DNA of 63,524 nucleotides from Planctomycetaceae bacterium (GCA_020850695.1 JADZEF010000263.1:1-63524), one strand, 5' to 3'; positions 7,781 to 17,333 are shown, counted from the stretch's first letter. Translations and numbers: made by a program. Notes: a model not told the origin generated them from the sequence alone.

Positions 7781-9166
7781 TCAGCCGCTCGATTGACCCT
7801 CGCCCGCCGCCGCGATCAACCCGACGCGCAAGTCCATCACGTTGGTGTGCGTCGGTCCGGTCATCAGTAGTCCTCCGCACGCTTCCAGAAATGGATAGGC
7901 GTTATTGATCGCAAGGTAATCCGCGGCCTTCAGATTCTGCTCCCTCGCGGCCTCGACGACAGCCGCATCGACAAACCCGCCGGCCGCATCGGTCGGACCG
8001 TCTTCGCCATCCGTCCCTCCGGAGAGGAGAACGATCCCATCGCAACGGCTCGTCGTCAGTTCGTCCAGCGCGGCGAGCACCAGCTCCTGGTTGCGTCCCC
8101 CTTTTCGCGGGCGGTCCGTCGCGACGAGCCTCACGATCGGCTCTCCTCCACTGAGGAGGCACATGGCCTTTGGCTCCGACGTCTGGCTGTCACGAATCGC
8201 AACGCACCGCCGTGCCAGGTCGCGCCCGACGGCGCTGGCTTCGCCGGTACCGTCCGACCCCAGCGACTCGACTGCGTAGCCTCGCCGTTGAGCCTCCTCG
8301 CTCGCCGCGGCCAGCGCAACGGCGTTGTTCCCCACGATGACGTTGCGGACGTCGGCCGAGATCCGTACTGCTTGTCCGCCAGATTCAACGCGTTCTCGAA
8401 GATAAGCGACGACGCTTTCCGGCGGTTGCCGCTGCGGCGTGGTAAATCTCTCCAGGACCCGCAGCGCATCCGCCGGCGACGAGGGATCAGCCACCGTCGG
8501 CCCCGACGCAATGATGTCGAGCGGATCGCCGATCACGTCCGAGATGATCAGCGTCACCATCAGCCCGGCCCGCGTGGCGGCGGCCAGTCGCCCTCCCTTG
8601 ATCTGCGACAGGTGCTTGCGAACGCAGTTCAATTCCTGAATGGTCGCACCCCCGTGCATCAGGAACCGCGTCACCTGCTGCTTGTCCGCGAGCGAGATCC
8701 CATCGACCGGAGCGGGGAGTAGCGCACTCCCACCTCCCGAGAGGAGGACCACGCAGACGTCGTCGCGCCCCGCCGACCGAACCAGCTCGAGAATTCGTTT
8801 CGAGCCCTCCACCCCCGCTTCTGTCGGCTCATTCACTCCCGCAGGGCGCGCTCCGTGCAGCACGATCTTCTTCAACGACTGCACGCAGTCCTCGGGAACG
8901 TTGATCCATCCCGAGACTCGCTCATCGAGGAATGCCTTGCCGACGGCTGCCTCGAATCCGCGAGCCATCCCGGCCCCCGCCTTCCCGGCTCCCACGACAA
9001 ACACACGTCCCCGCTTTCCCAGGTCAAACTCGTGCCCCGCCAGCGCCACTCGGTTCCCCTCACGCTGCACGGACGCCCGGACGAGTCGCTCCGAATCGAC
9101 GGCGGCCACTCCCGCCTTCCAGATCGCGATGGCATCCTCACGCAGACCTGCCGTCGAACGCGCCAT
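7781..9166 (-). CDS. glycerate 2-kinase (MOFRL/GckA family)
   Basis: The product is 461 aa and full length for the family. It has the N-terminal Rossmann-like 'VFVVGAGKAGAGMARGFE' and 'VVLLSGGGSALLPAP', the motif 'MHGGATIQELNCVRKHLSQI', 'ASGPTVADPS', and the C-terminal MOFRL region 'LSGGEPIVRL...GGRNQELVLAAL' and 'LSGGTDGEDGPTDAAG'. The enzyme phosphorylates D-glycerate at C2, linking serine, glycolate or hydroxypyruvate metabolism to glycolysis. It lies 71 bases upstream of dnaX on the same strand and may be co-transcribed by chance rather than by shared function. It is divergent from the cyclase gene. Confidence 0.93.
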   Translation of the reverse strand: MARSTAGLREDAIAIWKAGVAAVDSERLVRASVQREGNRVALAGHEFDLGKRGRVFVVGAGKAGAGMARGFEAAVGKAFLDERVSGWINVPEDCVQSLKKIVLHGARPAGVNEPTEAGVEGSKRILELVRSAGRDDVCVVLLSGGGSALLPAPVDGISLADKQQVTRFLMHGGATIQELNCVRKHLSQIKGGRLAAATRAGLMVTLIISDVIGDPLDIIASGPTVADPSSPADALRVLERFTTPQRQPPESVVAYLRERVESGGQAVRISADVRNVIVGNNAVALAAASEEAQRRGYAVESLGSDGTGEASAVGRDLARRCVAIRDSQTSEPKAMCLLSGGEPIVRLVATDRPRKGGRNQELVLAALDELTTSRCDGIVLLSGGTDGEDGPTDAAGGFVDAAVVEAAREQNLKAADYLAINNAYPFLEACGGLLMTGPTHTNVMDLRVGLIAAAGEGQSSG

Positions 9167-9435
9167 GGAATATCCCCTTCACAGACTTGGGTTCAACCGG
9201 CAATGCGCCGTCTCAACAAAACGCAGAGTCAAACGAGACTCAGCGGCAGACAGAAGCTCCCGCGAATGACGCGAATCTCTCACTCTGACTGTTGGCCGCC
9301 CCCCTGCCCCGCCAAGGCGGGTTTACAGCCGGAGCCGCTTGCCCTAGCTTATCGACATCGGTGCGGGGCTTCCCGCCTGCGCACTGACGTCCCCGGCCGT
9401 CCGACCGCCAACTTTCTCTTCGCAGATCGTCTCCC

Positions 9436-11208
9436 GTGTTCGATCTCCTCGCGGAAGGACAGGACCCTCGTCAGCGGTGGAAGTTCCGCCTGACGCCGGG
9501 GACCGTGTCCGTCCTCGGACGCGCCGCCGAGACCGATCTCCCCGTCCCCTGGGACGCCTTCATCTCGCGGCGGCACGCCCGCCTCGAAGTGAAGGACGGC
9601 GCCGTCGACGTCGCCCGCACTGCCCTCGATGGCAACCCCGTCTACTTCGACGGCCAACCGGTCGATCACTTCGTCTTGACGCCGGGCCGGCACTTCGTCA
9701 TCGGCAGCACGACCTTTACGCTCGAGAATCCTCCGCAAGAGCTTCCCGACTCGGCGGTGCCGATCGAGTCGGTGACATTCGACCGGGCCGAGCTTCGCAA
9801 GGTCCGCTATCGCGACGCCGATCGCCGCATCGAAGTCCTCTCGCACATCCCCGAAGTCATCTGGGGGGCCCGCACCGAGCCCGAGCTGCATCAGCGGGTC
9901 ATCAACCTCGTCCTCGCGGGCGTGCCGCGGGCCGAAGCCGCCGCCATTGTGTCCCTCGACTCGGGCGACCGGGCGCAGCTCATCCATTGGGATCGCCGCC
10001 GCGAGACCGAAGGAACGTTCCGCCCCAGCGGCCGGCTGGTGGTCGACGCACTCCGCCGGCAGCGCCGCACCGTCCTCCACTTGTGGAAGGGACGGATGCG
10101 AACCACCGAGGACTACACCGAGGCGGATGGCTTTGACTGGGCGTGGTGCACGCCGGTCGTCACGTCCACCGGCGCGCCCTGGGGACTCTATGTGGCGGGG
10201 CGGATGAATGCCCCGCTTCTCCCGTCCGATCGCGTCGAGGGGGCCGCCGATCTCCAGCCCGACGTGAAGTTCATCGAACTCCTCGCCGAGATTGTCAGCA
10301 CCGTGCAGCGTCTCAGCCGGCTCGAACAACAACGCTCGGCCCTCAAGCAGTTCTTCTCACCCCAAGTCTTCTCCGCCCTCGGCGAAGACTGGAGCACCGA
10401 TGTCCTGAAGCCGCGCGAGTGCGACGTCACCGTGATGTTCTGCGACCTGCGGGGCTTCAGCCAGAAAGCCGAGGAGGCTCAGGGAAATCTGCTGGGACTG
10501 CTCCAGCGGGTGAGTGCGGCGCTCGAGACGATGACTCACCACATCCTGAAATACGGCGGAGTCACAGCCGATTTTCTCGGCGACGCATGCCTCGGCTTCT
10601 GGGGATGGCCGTTCGCGTCGGAAGAAGCGCCGGTCAATGCCTGTCGCGCGGCGCTGGGCATCCGCCAGGTGTTCGACCAGATCCATCGCCAGCGAAACCA
10701 TCCTCTCGCCGACTTCCGGATGGGAATCGGCATTGCCCATGGCCGCGCGGTGGCGGGGAAGATCGGCACGAGCGAGCAGGTGAAGATCACCGTGTTCGGT
10801 TCGGTCGTGAATCTTGCCAGCCGACTCGAAGGCATGACGCGCGAGTTGAGGGTGCCGATCGTGCTCGATGAGGCGACCGCCAATATCGTGCGGCCGCGCC
10901 TTCCCGAAGCCGAAGGACGACTGAGGCGACTGGCACGCGTCCTGCCTTATGGCATGGAGCGTCCCGTCTCGGTGAGCGAACTTCTCCCTCCTGAGTCGGA
11001 GTTCAGCACGCTGACCGCCGCTCATCTTCAGCAGTACGAGGCGGGCGTGGCGGCGTTTATCGAAGGAAAGTGGGACGAAGCCTTCCAACTGCTGCACGGC
11101 ATGCCGGCCGGCGACCGCGCCCAGGACTTCCTCAGCCAGTGGATCATCCGCTCCAACCGCATCGCCCCGCCCGACTGGGACGGCGTCGTCCGGTTGCCGA
11201 ACAAGTAG
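9436..11208 (+). CDS. FHA-GAF-class III nucleotide cyclase
   Basis: The product is 590 aa from GTG at 9436. The N-terminal FHA domain (about 18-95) has Gly28-Arg29 and 'ISRRHARL' with Ser44 and His47, so it can probably bind phosphothreonine. A GAF-like domain covers about 130-290. A helical linker (290-310) leads into a class III cyclase domain (about 325-500). Metal Asp337 ('FCDLRGF') and Asp383 ('LGDAC') are present, as are Asn459 and Arg463 ('VNLASRLEG'). The usual purine-specifying Lys four residues before Asp383 is Asp379 instead. So cAMP, cGMP or no product are all possible. There is no membrane segment, so it should be a cytoplasmic sensor joining Ser/Thr kinase signalling to a second messenger. 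Confidence 0.9.
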   Translation: MFDLLAEGQDPRQRWKFRLTPGTVSVLGRAAETDLPVPWDAFISRRHARLEVKDGAVDVARTALDGNPVYFDGQPVDHFVLTPGRHFVIGSTTFTLENPPQELPDSAVPIESVTFDRAELRKVRYRDADRRIEVLSHIPEVIWGARTEPELHQRVINLVLAGVPRAEAAAIVSLDSGDRAQLIHWDRRRETEGTFRPSGRLVVDALRRQRRTVLHLWKGRMRTTEDYTEADGFDWAWCTPVVTSTGAPWGLYVAGRMNAPLLPSDRVEGAADLQPDVKFIELLAEIVSTVQRLSRLEQQRSALKQFFSPQVFSALGEDWSTDVLKPRECDVTVMFCDLRGFSQKAEEAQGNLLGLLQRVSAALETMTHHILKYGGVTADFLGDACLGFWGWPFASEEAPVNACRAALGIRQVFDQIHRQRNHPLADFRMGIGIAHGRAVAGKIGTSEQVKITVFGSVVNLASRLEGMTRELRVPIVLDEATANIVRPRLPEAEGRLRRLARVLPYGMERPVSVSELLPPESEFSTLTAAHLQQYEAGVAAFIEGKWDEAFQLLHGMPAGDRAQDFLSQWIIRSNRIAPPDWDGVVRLPNK

Positions 11209-11218
11209 CCGCGTTCCT

Positions 11219-11515
11219 TCACCGGAGCGACAACACGAACCACCCCATCGCGATCGTGACCAGCCCGTTGAGGAATTGCAGCAGACGTCCCCACCATTGC
11301 GTCGCGATGGCGGTCGCGACTGCTTCATACCACTCGATAATCGTCGGTCGCTGGAGCCGCATCTGGCACCACATCGGCGTCCGGAATATCAATTCCATGA
11401 ACCATACCTGCAGGCCTGCCCCCACGGTCGCCAACACAACGCCGAGTGTCCCGCCAACGATGAAAATCCAGCCAAGAAGTGTGAGGGCGAAATGAGGCAT
11501 CTCTCTCGTGTCCAT
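11219..11515 (-). CDS. small membrane protein of unknown function (98 aa)
   Basis: Two clear hydrophobic segments are seen, 'FALTLLGWIFIVGGTLGVVL' near residues 9-28 and 'LLQFLNGLVTIAMGWFVLSL' at the C-terminus. Between them is an amphipathic Trp/Arg-containing stretch. I do not recognise a family. The start could also be the internal Met at 11500, which gives the same membrane topology. It sits 55 bases downstream of comEC on the same strand, so it is plausibly the last gene of that transcript. Confidence 0.55.
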   Translation of the reverse strand: MDTREMPHFALTLLGWIFIVGGTLGVVLATVGAGLQVWFMELIFRTPMWCQMRLQRPTIIEWYEAVATAIATQWWGRLLQFLNGLVTIAMGWFVLSLR

Positions 11516-11570
11516 CCCGCTTAACCGGTTTGCACTCTGGCTGATTCTCTTTCGGTTATTCTCTCCCCGA

Positions 11571-14060
11571 TCATCGCACCGTGTCGACCGTCATCACGCC
11601 GTCTGCCGCGATGTCGATCGTCGTCCCCCCTTCTTCGAAGGTGGTGATGACCTGCGTCGCCGTCCCGTAGACGTTCCGCAACTCTTCGGTCGGCACGTTC
11701 CGCCCGCTGCTGGCCACGGCGAACTCGGGAGTCGCCCACGTGCCGAGCACTCGCGGATTCGCGGCGGTGCTCCCATGGTGCGGCGTCTGGAGCACATCGA
11801 CGTCGAGCTTCTCACGCTGCAGCAACCGCGTCAAACCTTCCTTCTCCAGATCGCCCGTCAGCAGAATTCTCCGCCCCGCATATTCCACTAGCACGACGAG
11901 ACTATGGGCGTTGTCATTGGCGCGGCTCCCTTCGTCCCAGGGGTCCGGAGGGTGAAGGATGCGGATCGTCACATCGTCGCCGACCACGAACCGGTCTCCT
12001 TCACCGACCAGACGGATCGGCACACCCTCACGGAACGCGGCGTCGCAACACTCGCGGACCGGTTCCTGTTGAAAGTCGAGGAACGACCTCCCTGCGAACA
12101 CCGTCCCGACCGGAATGCGTTCCATCAAACCAGGGACGGCGTTGTAGTGGTCGATGTCGGCGTGCGAGATGATCAGGCCATCGATCCGATGATGACCGTG
12201 ATTCCACAGCACCGTTTCGATCACGCGCTCCGCCCGCATCGGATTCTGAATCGATCCGGCGTCGTACAGAATCGCTCGTCCGTCGGGGAGCTCGATCAGC
12301 ACCGCGCCGCCGTGGCCCACGGCGAGGAACGTGCATCGCAACCCGGATGGCATCGTCGTACGTAACCCGACTCCCAGGCCGATCGCCGCCCATGCGACGA
12401 GCAACATCAGGAAACGCAACGAGATCAATCGGCGACCCACGCAGAAAAAGAGAACCGTCAGCAGCGCGTAGTGCCCCACCAGCCACCATGTCGCGGGGGG
12501 TGGAACATCGATGTGCCCGAGGGTGAGGGACGCGGCGGACTCGACGGCCCACAGGAAAACCGACAGTCCCCAATCGAAGGGCACGGCGAAGATCATCGCT
12601 GCGGCAGGAGTCAGCAGCCCGACAATCAGAGTGAGATACCCCAGCCACATCACCACGGTGACGAAGGGAATGAGTACCACATTGAGAACGAGCCCCGAGA
12701 TTGACAGGAGATGAAACCGCGCCAGCACCAGCGGGAGCGTGAAGAGCCACACGGCGCCCATCAGCAGGCAACTCTCACGGATGAACTTGACGACCTTCGC
12801 GACCAGTTCGCCGACGAACGTCCGCGGCATCTCGGGACCGCGAGCCCCGGCATCGAGTCGGCGAAATCGACCCATCCAGATCATGCCGGCCACCGAGAGA
12901 AACGAGAGTTGCGCCCCGACATCGAACAGGTCCGTTGGCCGCCAAAGCAGAACGACGAGCGCCGCCACACCCAGTGCGTTCGTCGCCGACACCGCGCGAT
13001 TCCACGGCAGCACCATCGCCATGACGACGAGCAGCACCGTCGCCCGCACCACCGGAGGGCTTCCATCGGCGAGAGCGGCATAGCCGATGCCGGTCCCCGC
13101 CAGCACCGCGGCCGTCGCCAGCGGAGACGCATGACACAGCCGACACAACGGCCACACCAGAAGCGCCAGGATCGCGACGTTCAGGCCCGAGATCGCCAGG
13201 ACGTGCATCATGCCGCTCTGGGCAAACGCCTCGCGCAACTCCTCCGTAAGCCCCGACCGATCTCCCAGCAGCAGCGCCGACGCCACCGGCGCATTCGTCC
13301 TCGACAATTGCCGCACGAACAACGCATCGCCGTCGTTCCGCAGCCGCGCGATGGTCCGACGGAATAACGGTCCGATCCCTCCAGACATTCCCACTTTCCG
13401 AACCGCATCGGGATGATCGGTCGACAGCAAGGCGCTCAGGCCGCGTCGCCGCAGGCTCCTTCCATAATCGTCTTCGCCGGGATTTGACGGGGGCGCCGGC
13501 AACGTCAGCCAACCGGTCACCTGAACGATGTCGCTCGTCTCGACATGCAGCAGGTGGCCGTCGACGTCCAGCCGCACTCGCCCCGTCACGTCGACCGGGC
13601 CGTCGTCGCCGAGGATCGTGCGGCATTCGAGCACGCACAGCGAATGGTCGATCTGCGCCCACCTCGCCTGCATCGCCCCCTGAGGTGCGCGGCGAATCCA
13701 AGGCGCTTCATCGACCACTCCGACCAACCGCACGAGACGCGGGGTGACACGGGCAAAATGCTGGATGTCGTTTTCCGCAACCGCCACGAACAGTCGATGC
13801 CGGGCAGCACCGATGACCAGGAAGGCCGTCACGAGCAGCACGCCCGCGGCGCGAGACTTCTCCAATCCCAGCGCCGCGATCGATCCGATCAGCAGCAGCC
13901 CCGCAATGGACAACCACAGGCTCGGCCCAACCCCCGTCAGGAACTGATCACCGAAGATTCCGAGAGCCAAAGCGGCCGCCACGATGACGGCGGGCTGCCG
14001 GCCAAGCAGTGAAGCCGCCGGCAAGGCGTGGGGCGAGTTCGTCTCCCCGGTCGCCATCAT
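11571..14060 (-). CDS. comEC: ComEC/Rec2 family DNA-uptake channel with metallo-beta-lactamase domain
   Basis: The product is 829 aa. It has hydrophobic segments near residues 20-70, then a soluble OB-like DUF4131 region ('VRLVGVVDEAPWIRR', 'VTGRVRLDVDG'). The multi-pass Competence domain begins around 'LLLGDRSGLTEELREAFAQSG' and carries 'MMHVLAISGLNVAIL'. The C-terminal metallo-beta-lactamase fold has 'ISHADIDHYNAVPGL' near residue 631 and 'LQTPHHGSTAANPRVL'. ComEC carries single-stranded DNA across the inner membrane in transformation, and the last domain is thought to be the nuclease. No other competence genes are in the window. The gene starts 18 bases after mreD, with a GAGGGG ribosome site. 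Confidence 0.93.
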   Translation of the reverse strand: MMATGETNSPHALPAASLLGRQPAVIVAAALALGIFGDQFLTGVGPSLWLSIAGLLLIGSIAALGLEKSRAAGVLLVTAFLVIGAARHRLFVAVAENDIQHFARVTPRLVRLVGVVDEAPWIRRAPQGAMQARWAQIDHSLCVLECRTILGDDGPVDVTGRVRLDVDGHLLHVETSDIVQVTGWLTLPAPPSNPGEDDYGRSLRRRGLSALLSTDHPDAVRKVGMSGGIGPLFRRTIARLRNDGDALFVRQLSRTNAPVASALLLGDRSGLTEELREAFAQSGMMHVLAISGLNVAILALLVWPLCRLCHASPLATAAVLAGTGIGYAALADGSPPVVRATVLLVVMAMVLPWNRAVSATNALGVAALVVLLWRPTDLFDVGAQLSFLSVAGMIWMGRFRRLDAGARGPEMPRTFVGELVAKVVKFIRESCLLMGAVWLFTLPLVLARFHLLSISGLVLNVVLIPFVTVVMWLGYLTLIVGLLTPAAAMIFAVPFDWGLSVFLWAVESAASLTLGHIDVPPPATWWLVGHYALLTVLFFCVGRRLISLRFLMLLVAWAAIGLGVGLRTTMPSGLRCTFLAVGHGGAVLIELPDGRAILYDAGSIQNPMRAERVIETVLWNHGHHRIDGLIISHADIDHYNAVPGLMERIPVGTVFAGRSFLDFQQEPVRECCDAAFREGVPIRLVGEGDRFVVGDDVTIRILHPPDPWDEGSRANDNAHSLVVLVEYAGRRILLTGDLEKEGLTRLLQREKLDVDVLQTPHHGSTAANPRVLGTWATPEFAVASSGRNVPTEELRNVYGTATQVITTFEEGGTTIDIAADGVMTVDTVR

Positions 14061-14078
14061 TCGGCCCCTCGAACGGCG

Positions 14079-14600
14079 TCAGCGCCCTGCGGAGAGCGCT
14101 CGACGCGGGCGTTGTGCGGTCAACCGCTGCGGCAACATCCGCCACAACATCATGCCGACCGCTGCGACCAGCATGTTACCGACGGCGCCCCGCACCGCCA
14201 GCGCCAGGAGCGGTCCGCCGACGAGCGGCGTCCGCATCCACAGCCCGCGTGTCGCCGCCGCCATGAGGAGCGTGCAGAAGGTGAGCGCCCCTGTCGCCAG
14301 CGTGGCAAATGGGATCCATCGCGGAAGCGTCCCGCCGCCGAGGCGACGCACGGCGAACGCCATCAGCGTCAGGCAGAACATGTCGACGCCCAGCGGAGGC
14401 GCATGCAGCGCATCGCTGATCAAGCCCGCGAGGGCGGCCCACAACACGCCTTCCGCAGGACCGCAGACGAACATCCCGAGCGCCGCCACCAGGATCGGAA
14501 GCGACACCATCACTGGAGCGGCTTGCTGCCCCTCATTCAGAGCGGGCTGAATGGCCAGCGCGGCGAAGGCAGTAATGGCCATTCCGAGGAGACGCGACAT
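14079..14600 (-). CDS. mreD: rod shape-determining protein MreD-like
   Basis: The product is 173 aa with about five hydrophobic segments, for example 'LLGMAITAFAALAIQPAL', 'VLWAALAGLISDAL' and 'LALAVRGAVGNMLVAAVGMM'. Length, topology and position after mreB and mreC all fit MreD, a membrane part of the elongasome. MreD sequences are poorly conserved, so context carries much of the call. The pattern 'GPAEGVLWAALAGLISDALHAPPLG' (residues split for brevity: GLISDAL then PLGVD) matches the family's conserved loop. The gene is separated from mreC by 357 bases holding an inverted repeat. Confidence 0.8.
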   Translation of the reverse strand: MSRLLGMAITAFAALAIQPALNEGQQAAPVMVSLPILVAALGMFVCGPAEGVLWAALAGLISDALHAPPLGVDMFCLTLMAFAVRRLGGGTLPRWIPFATLATGALTFCTLLMAAATRGLWMRTPLVGGPLLALAVRGAVGNMLVAAVGMMLWRMLPQRLTAQRPRRALSAGR

Positions 14601-14957
14601 GGAACTCGGTGTGTCCGAAGTTTCGTGAGAGATGGTGCGGTCTATGGATGAAAGACAGGTCGCCTTCGACTTTCGTTCGCCAGATCAGAAGCGGGCAGGA
14701 CGGACACGTCACCGAGGAAGAGTTCAGGAGATGGGAATCAGGAATCCAGGAAGGCAGGAAAAAGACAGGAATAAAGAGAAATCCATTCAGAACTCAGCTT
14801 GAAGCAGAGCTCATTGTTCATGCTCCTTTCCTTGCCTTTTTCCTGCCTTCCTTATTGAACATCTCTGACCAAGAAATCGACAGACACTGTCCCAGACGAT
14901 GCATTGATGACGCGGTCGAGCGAGATTCTTGATCTTCATTCGTTGGGACTAATGCGG
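14601..14957. repeat. mreC-mreD gap with inverted repeat (about 14740-14860)
   Basis: The left arm around 14749-14772 contains GGAAGGCAGGAAAAAGACAG and the right arm around 14828-14851 is the near complement (CCTTTTTCCTGCCTTCC). About 55 bases separate them. The purine-rich and pyrimidine-rich arms resemble the TCAGGA family at 4565 and 26158. The element interrupts what is normally a tight mreCD pair. No coding signal is seen. Confidence 0.75.
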
Positions 14958-15944
14958 TCAGTCTGTTGGCGGGGGGCGTTCGCCATTCTCGCTCACCTTC
15001 TCTCCCAGCGATCGCAGGTTCCGCTCCTTCCGCAGCACCTGCACCGTCCGCACGCGGGCGGCGTCAACGGCTGGCCGCACCACGACGTCCCAGTGTGTCG
15101 CTCCAGTCGCCAGCTCGGCCGAGACGACGGTTCCATACATCATCGGAGCGGGACCAGTCGCGTCCCCGCCTGCGGTGTAGACCCGGTCTCCTTCCGAAAT
15201 CGGCTCGGTTGCCGGGATGTGTTTCAATCGGCAGAGTCCGTCGCTGGAGCCTTCGAGCAATCCTTCCGCACCGAAGACGGTCTGTTCCCCTTCTCCGCGG
15301 ATGATGCGGGCCAGGCCGCGGAACTCGGGATCGCTCACCGGCAGCACCGTGCTCACCCAGTGCCCGACGCGGGCCACGCGGCCCACGATGCACCGCCCCG
15401 CAAATACGGACTGCCCTGCACTCAGGCCGGTCGACTCTCCCTGGTCGATCAGCGGGCGCGGATCGTCGAGCACCAGCGACGACTCGCGAACCCCATCCGA
15501 CGTCCCCGCGTCGAGCAGCTTGCCGTGCCGCACCAGGTCCACATTCTCGGCCCCCAGCACGGTCGCCGGGAGCAACTCATCGACAATCAGCGGCGCTCCG
15601 GGTTTCCCGCGCCACAGTGCGACGCCCGTCAGCTGAATCTCCGCCTTCTCCTCGTGCACGGTGGCGACCGCCACCTCCAACTCGCGAATCTTCCTTCGTG
15701 CGTCCGCCAGGTCCCGTTGCAGCCGCTTCACGGCCTCATCCGAAGCGTCCGGCCGCTGCAGTCGATGTTGAACCCACTCGGTCGCCCCATCCGTCACTCG
15801 GCGCACCAGCCGCTGCGCCGGCGAGGCAACATCACGGAGCGTCCCCCGCACGCGGTCCTGCAAGCGCGGCGGCGCGGCGGCAAGCCCCCCCGCGACACCA
15901 AGCATCGCGACAAGGCACAGAGTTTCGCGACGCGTCGGGGACAT
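14958..15944 (-). CDS. mreC: rod shape-determining protein MreC
   Basis: The product is 328 aa. There is a hydrophobic N-terminal anchor (residues 8-24), a coiled-coil region ('DASDEAVKRLQRDLADARRK' onward, about 68-95) and then the beta-rich periplasmic domain with 'SVFAGRCIVGRVARVGHWVS', 'VLPVSDPEFRGLARI' and 'EGDRVYTAGGDATGPAPMMY', all typical of MreC. MreC is a scaffold linking MreB filaments to cell-wall synthases. The Tat-like 'SPTRRETLCL' at the start is probably chance. The ATG is directly preceded by CTACTCCTCC, part of a repeat arm, with no Shine-Dalgarno sequence. Confidence 0.9.
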   Translation of the reverse strand: MSPTRRETLCLVAMLGVAGGLAAAPPRLQDRVRGTLRDVASPAQRLVRRVTDGATEWVQHRLQRPDASDEAVKRLQRDLADARRKIRELEVAVATVHEEKAEIQLTGVALWRGKPGAPLIVDELLPATVLGAENVDLVRHGKLLDAGTSDGVRESSLVLDDPRPLIDQGESTGLSAGQSVFAGRCIVGRVARVGHWVSTVLPVSDPEFRGLARIIRGEGEQTVFGAEGLLEGSSDGLCRLKHIPATEPISEGDRVYTAGGDATGPAPMMYGTVVSAELATGATHWDVVVRPAVDAARVRTVQVLRKERNLRSLGEKVSENGERPPPTD

Positions 15945-15949
15945 GGAGG

Positions 15950-16081
15950 AGTAGTGGGTAGTTGGTAGCCAGCAGGAAGAGTGCAGAGGAAGTCGTCGCT
16001 AACAGGCGGGTGACCAGTCCCTCGAAAACTTGGGTTTTTGACCTTCTGGCTACCCACTATCAACTACCCACTACCCACTTC
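15950..16081. repeat. inverted repeat of GTAGTGGGTAGTTGG words between mreB and mreC
   Basis: The left arm GTAGTGGGTAGTTGGTAGCC (from 15951) is complemented by CTGGCTACCCACTATCAACT and CCCACTACCCAC up to 16078. About 75 bases lie between the arms. The left arm touches the mreC start codon and the right arm the mreB stop, so the element fills the intergenic gap. Confidence 0.85.
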
Positions 16082-16086
16082 TTCCC

Positions 16087-17136
16087 TCACACATCCCGGT
16101 CGCCTGTGTCGAGGCTGTCCTTCCATTGCGACAAATGGTCGAGACAGATCGCTGCGCCGCGGGCGACGATCGTCTGCGGGTCGTCAGCGACGCGGCACGG
16201 GATGCCGAGGTGCTCGGTGAAGAAGACGTCGAGGCCGCGCAGGAGAGCGCCGCCGCCGGTGAGGACGATCCCCTGATCGGCGAGGTCGGCGACAAGCTCG
16301 GGCTTGCACTGTTCGATGACCGAGCGGACTCCCGCAAGGACGGTCGCCAGCGGCTCACGGAGCGCCGCACGGACTTCTTCACTGGTCAGGATGGCTTTCC
16401 GCGGCACGCCGCTCACGGTGTCGAGGCCGCTCGCCTCGGTCGTCAGTTCCTGCTCGAGACGGCTGGCGCTGCCGATCTGGATCTTGATCTGCTCGGCCGT
16501 CTGCGGGCCGATGCGGAGTGAGAAGTGTTGCCGCAGAGAGTTGACGATGGCTTCGTCGAACTCGTCGCCGGCCACGCGCAACGAGCGGCTTACCACGATG
16601 TCGCCGAGGCTCATGATGGCGACCTCGGTTGTGCCGCCGCCGATGTTGCAGACCATGCTGGCCATCGGTTCGGAGATCGGGAGGCCGGCTCCGATGCTGG
16701 CGGCGCGGGCCTCATCAATGAGATAAACCCGCCCTGCCCCCGCCCGCTCGGCGCTGTTGAAGACCGCCCGCTTTTCGACGGGCGTGATGCCGCCCGGAAC
16801 CGAGATGACCACCCGCGGACGGAGCCCGCCCCGCGGACGGCTCGCCTTCTGCAGGAAGTAGCGCAGCATCGCCTCGCAGACTTCGAAGTCGGTGATGACT
16901 CCGTCCTGAATGGGACGCACGGCCGTGATTGAGTCGGGCGTGCGGCCGAGCATCTGCCGTGCGAGCTTGCCGACCGCCGTGCCGCGACCAAGCACCTGCC
17001 GCGTTCCCTTATGAAGGGCCACGACGGAGGGCTCGTTGACGGCGATCCCCGCTCCCTGCACGACGACGAGGGTGTTCGCCGTGCCGAGGTCGATCGCCAG
17101 ATCGGGGCATAGCCAGCGGCGAAGTCGGTTGAGCAT
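16087..17136 (-). CDS. mreB: rod shape-determining protein MreB (actin-like)
   Basis: The product is 349 aa from ATG at 17136, matching the family's usual 335-350. It has phosphate-1 'AIDLGTANTLV', 'RPIQDGVITDFE', 'VVISVPGGITPVEKRAV', phosphate-2 'NIGGGTTEVAIMS' and the adenosine motif 'IVLTGGGALLRGL'. MreB forms membrane-bound filaments that guide cell-wall synthesis. The N-terminal amphipathic stretch 'MLNRLRRWLCPDL' could be its membrane anchor. A start 20 codons upstream is possible, but homologues begin close to this Met. It is the first gene of mreB-mreC-mreD-comEC. Confidence 0.95.
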   Translation of the reverse strand: MLNRLRRWLCPDLAIDLGTANTLVVVQGAGIAVNEPSVVALHKGTRQVLGRGTAVGKLARQMLGRTPDSITAVRPIQDGVITDFEVCEAMLRYFLQKASRPRGGLRPRVVISVPGGITPVEKRAVFNSAERAGAGRVYLIDEARAASIGAGLPISEPMASMVCNIGGGTTEVAIMSLGDIVVSRSLRVAGDEFDEAIVNSLRQHFSLRIGPQTAEQIKIQIGSASRLEQELTTEASGLDTVSGVPRKAILTSEEVRAALREPLATVLAGVRSVIEQCKPELVADLADQGIVLTGGGALLRGLDVFFTEHLGIPCRVADDPQTIVARGAAICLDHLSQWKDSLDTGDRDV

Positions 17137-17333
17137 CCCTGCCCGGATCCGAAAGTGCGTCAGCGATGTCACTTGCGCCGGGCCAGCGCGAGGCATGCCC
17201 GGCGTCGGAACGTCCTGCTCCGACGAAGCACGCGCCTTGTAGTCGGATCGCCCGTTTTTCGCAAGACGTGTCGCGGCACGACGATGCGAGGAAGACTCAA
17301 GGGTCCGAGTCCGTCATCAACATGGCTGCAACG

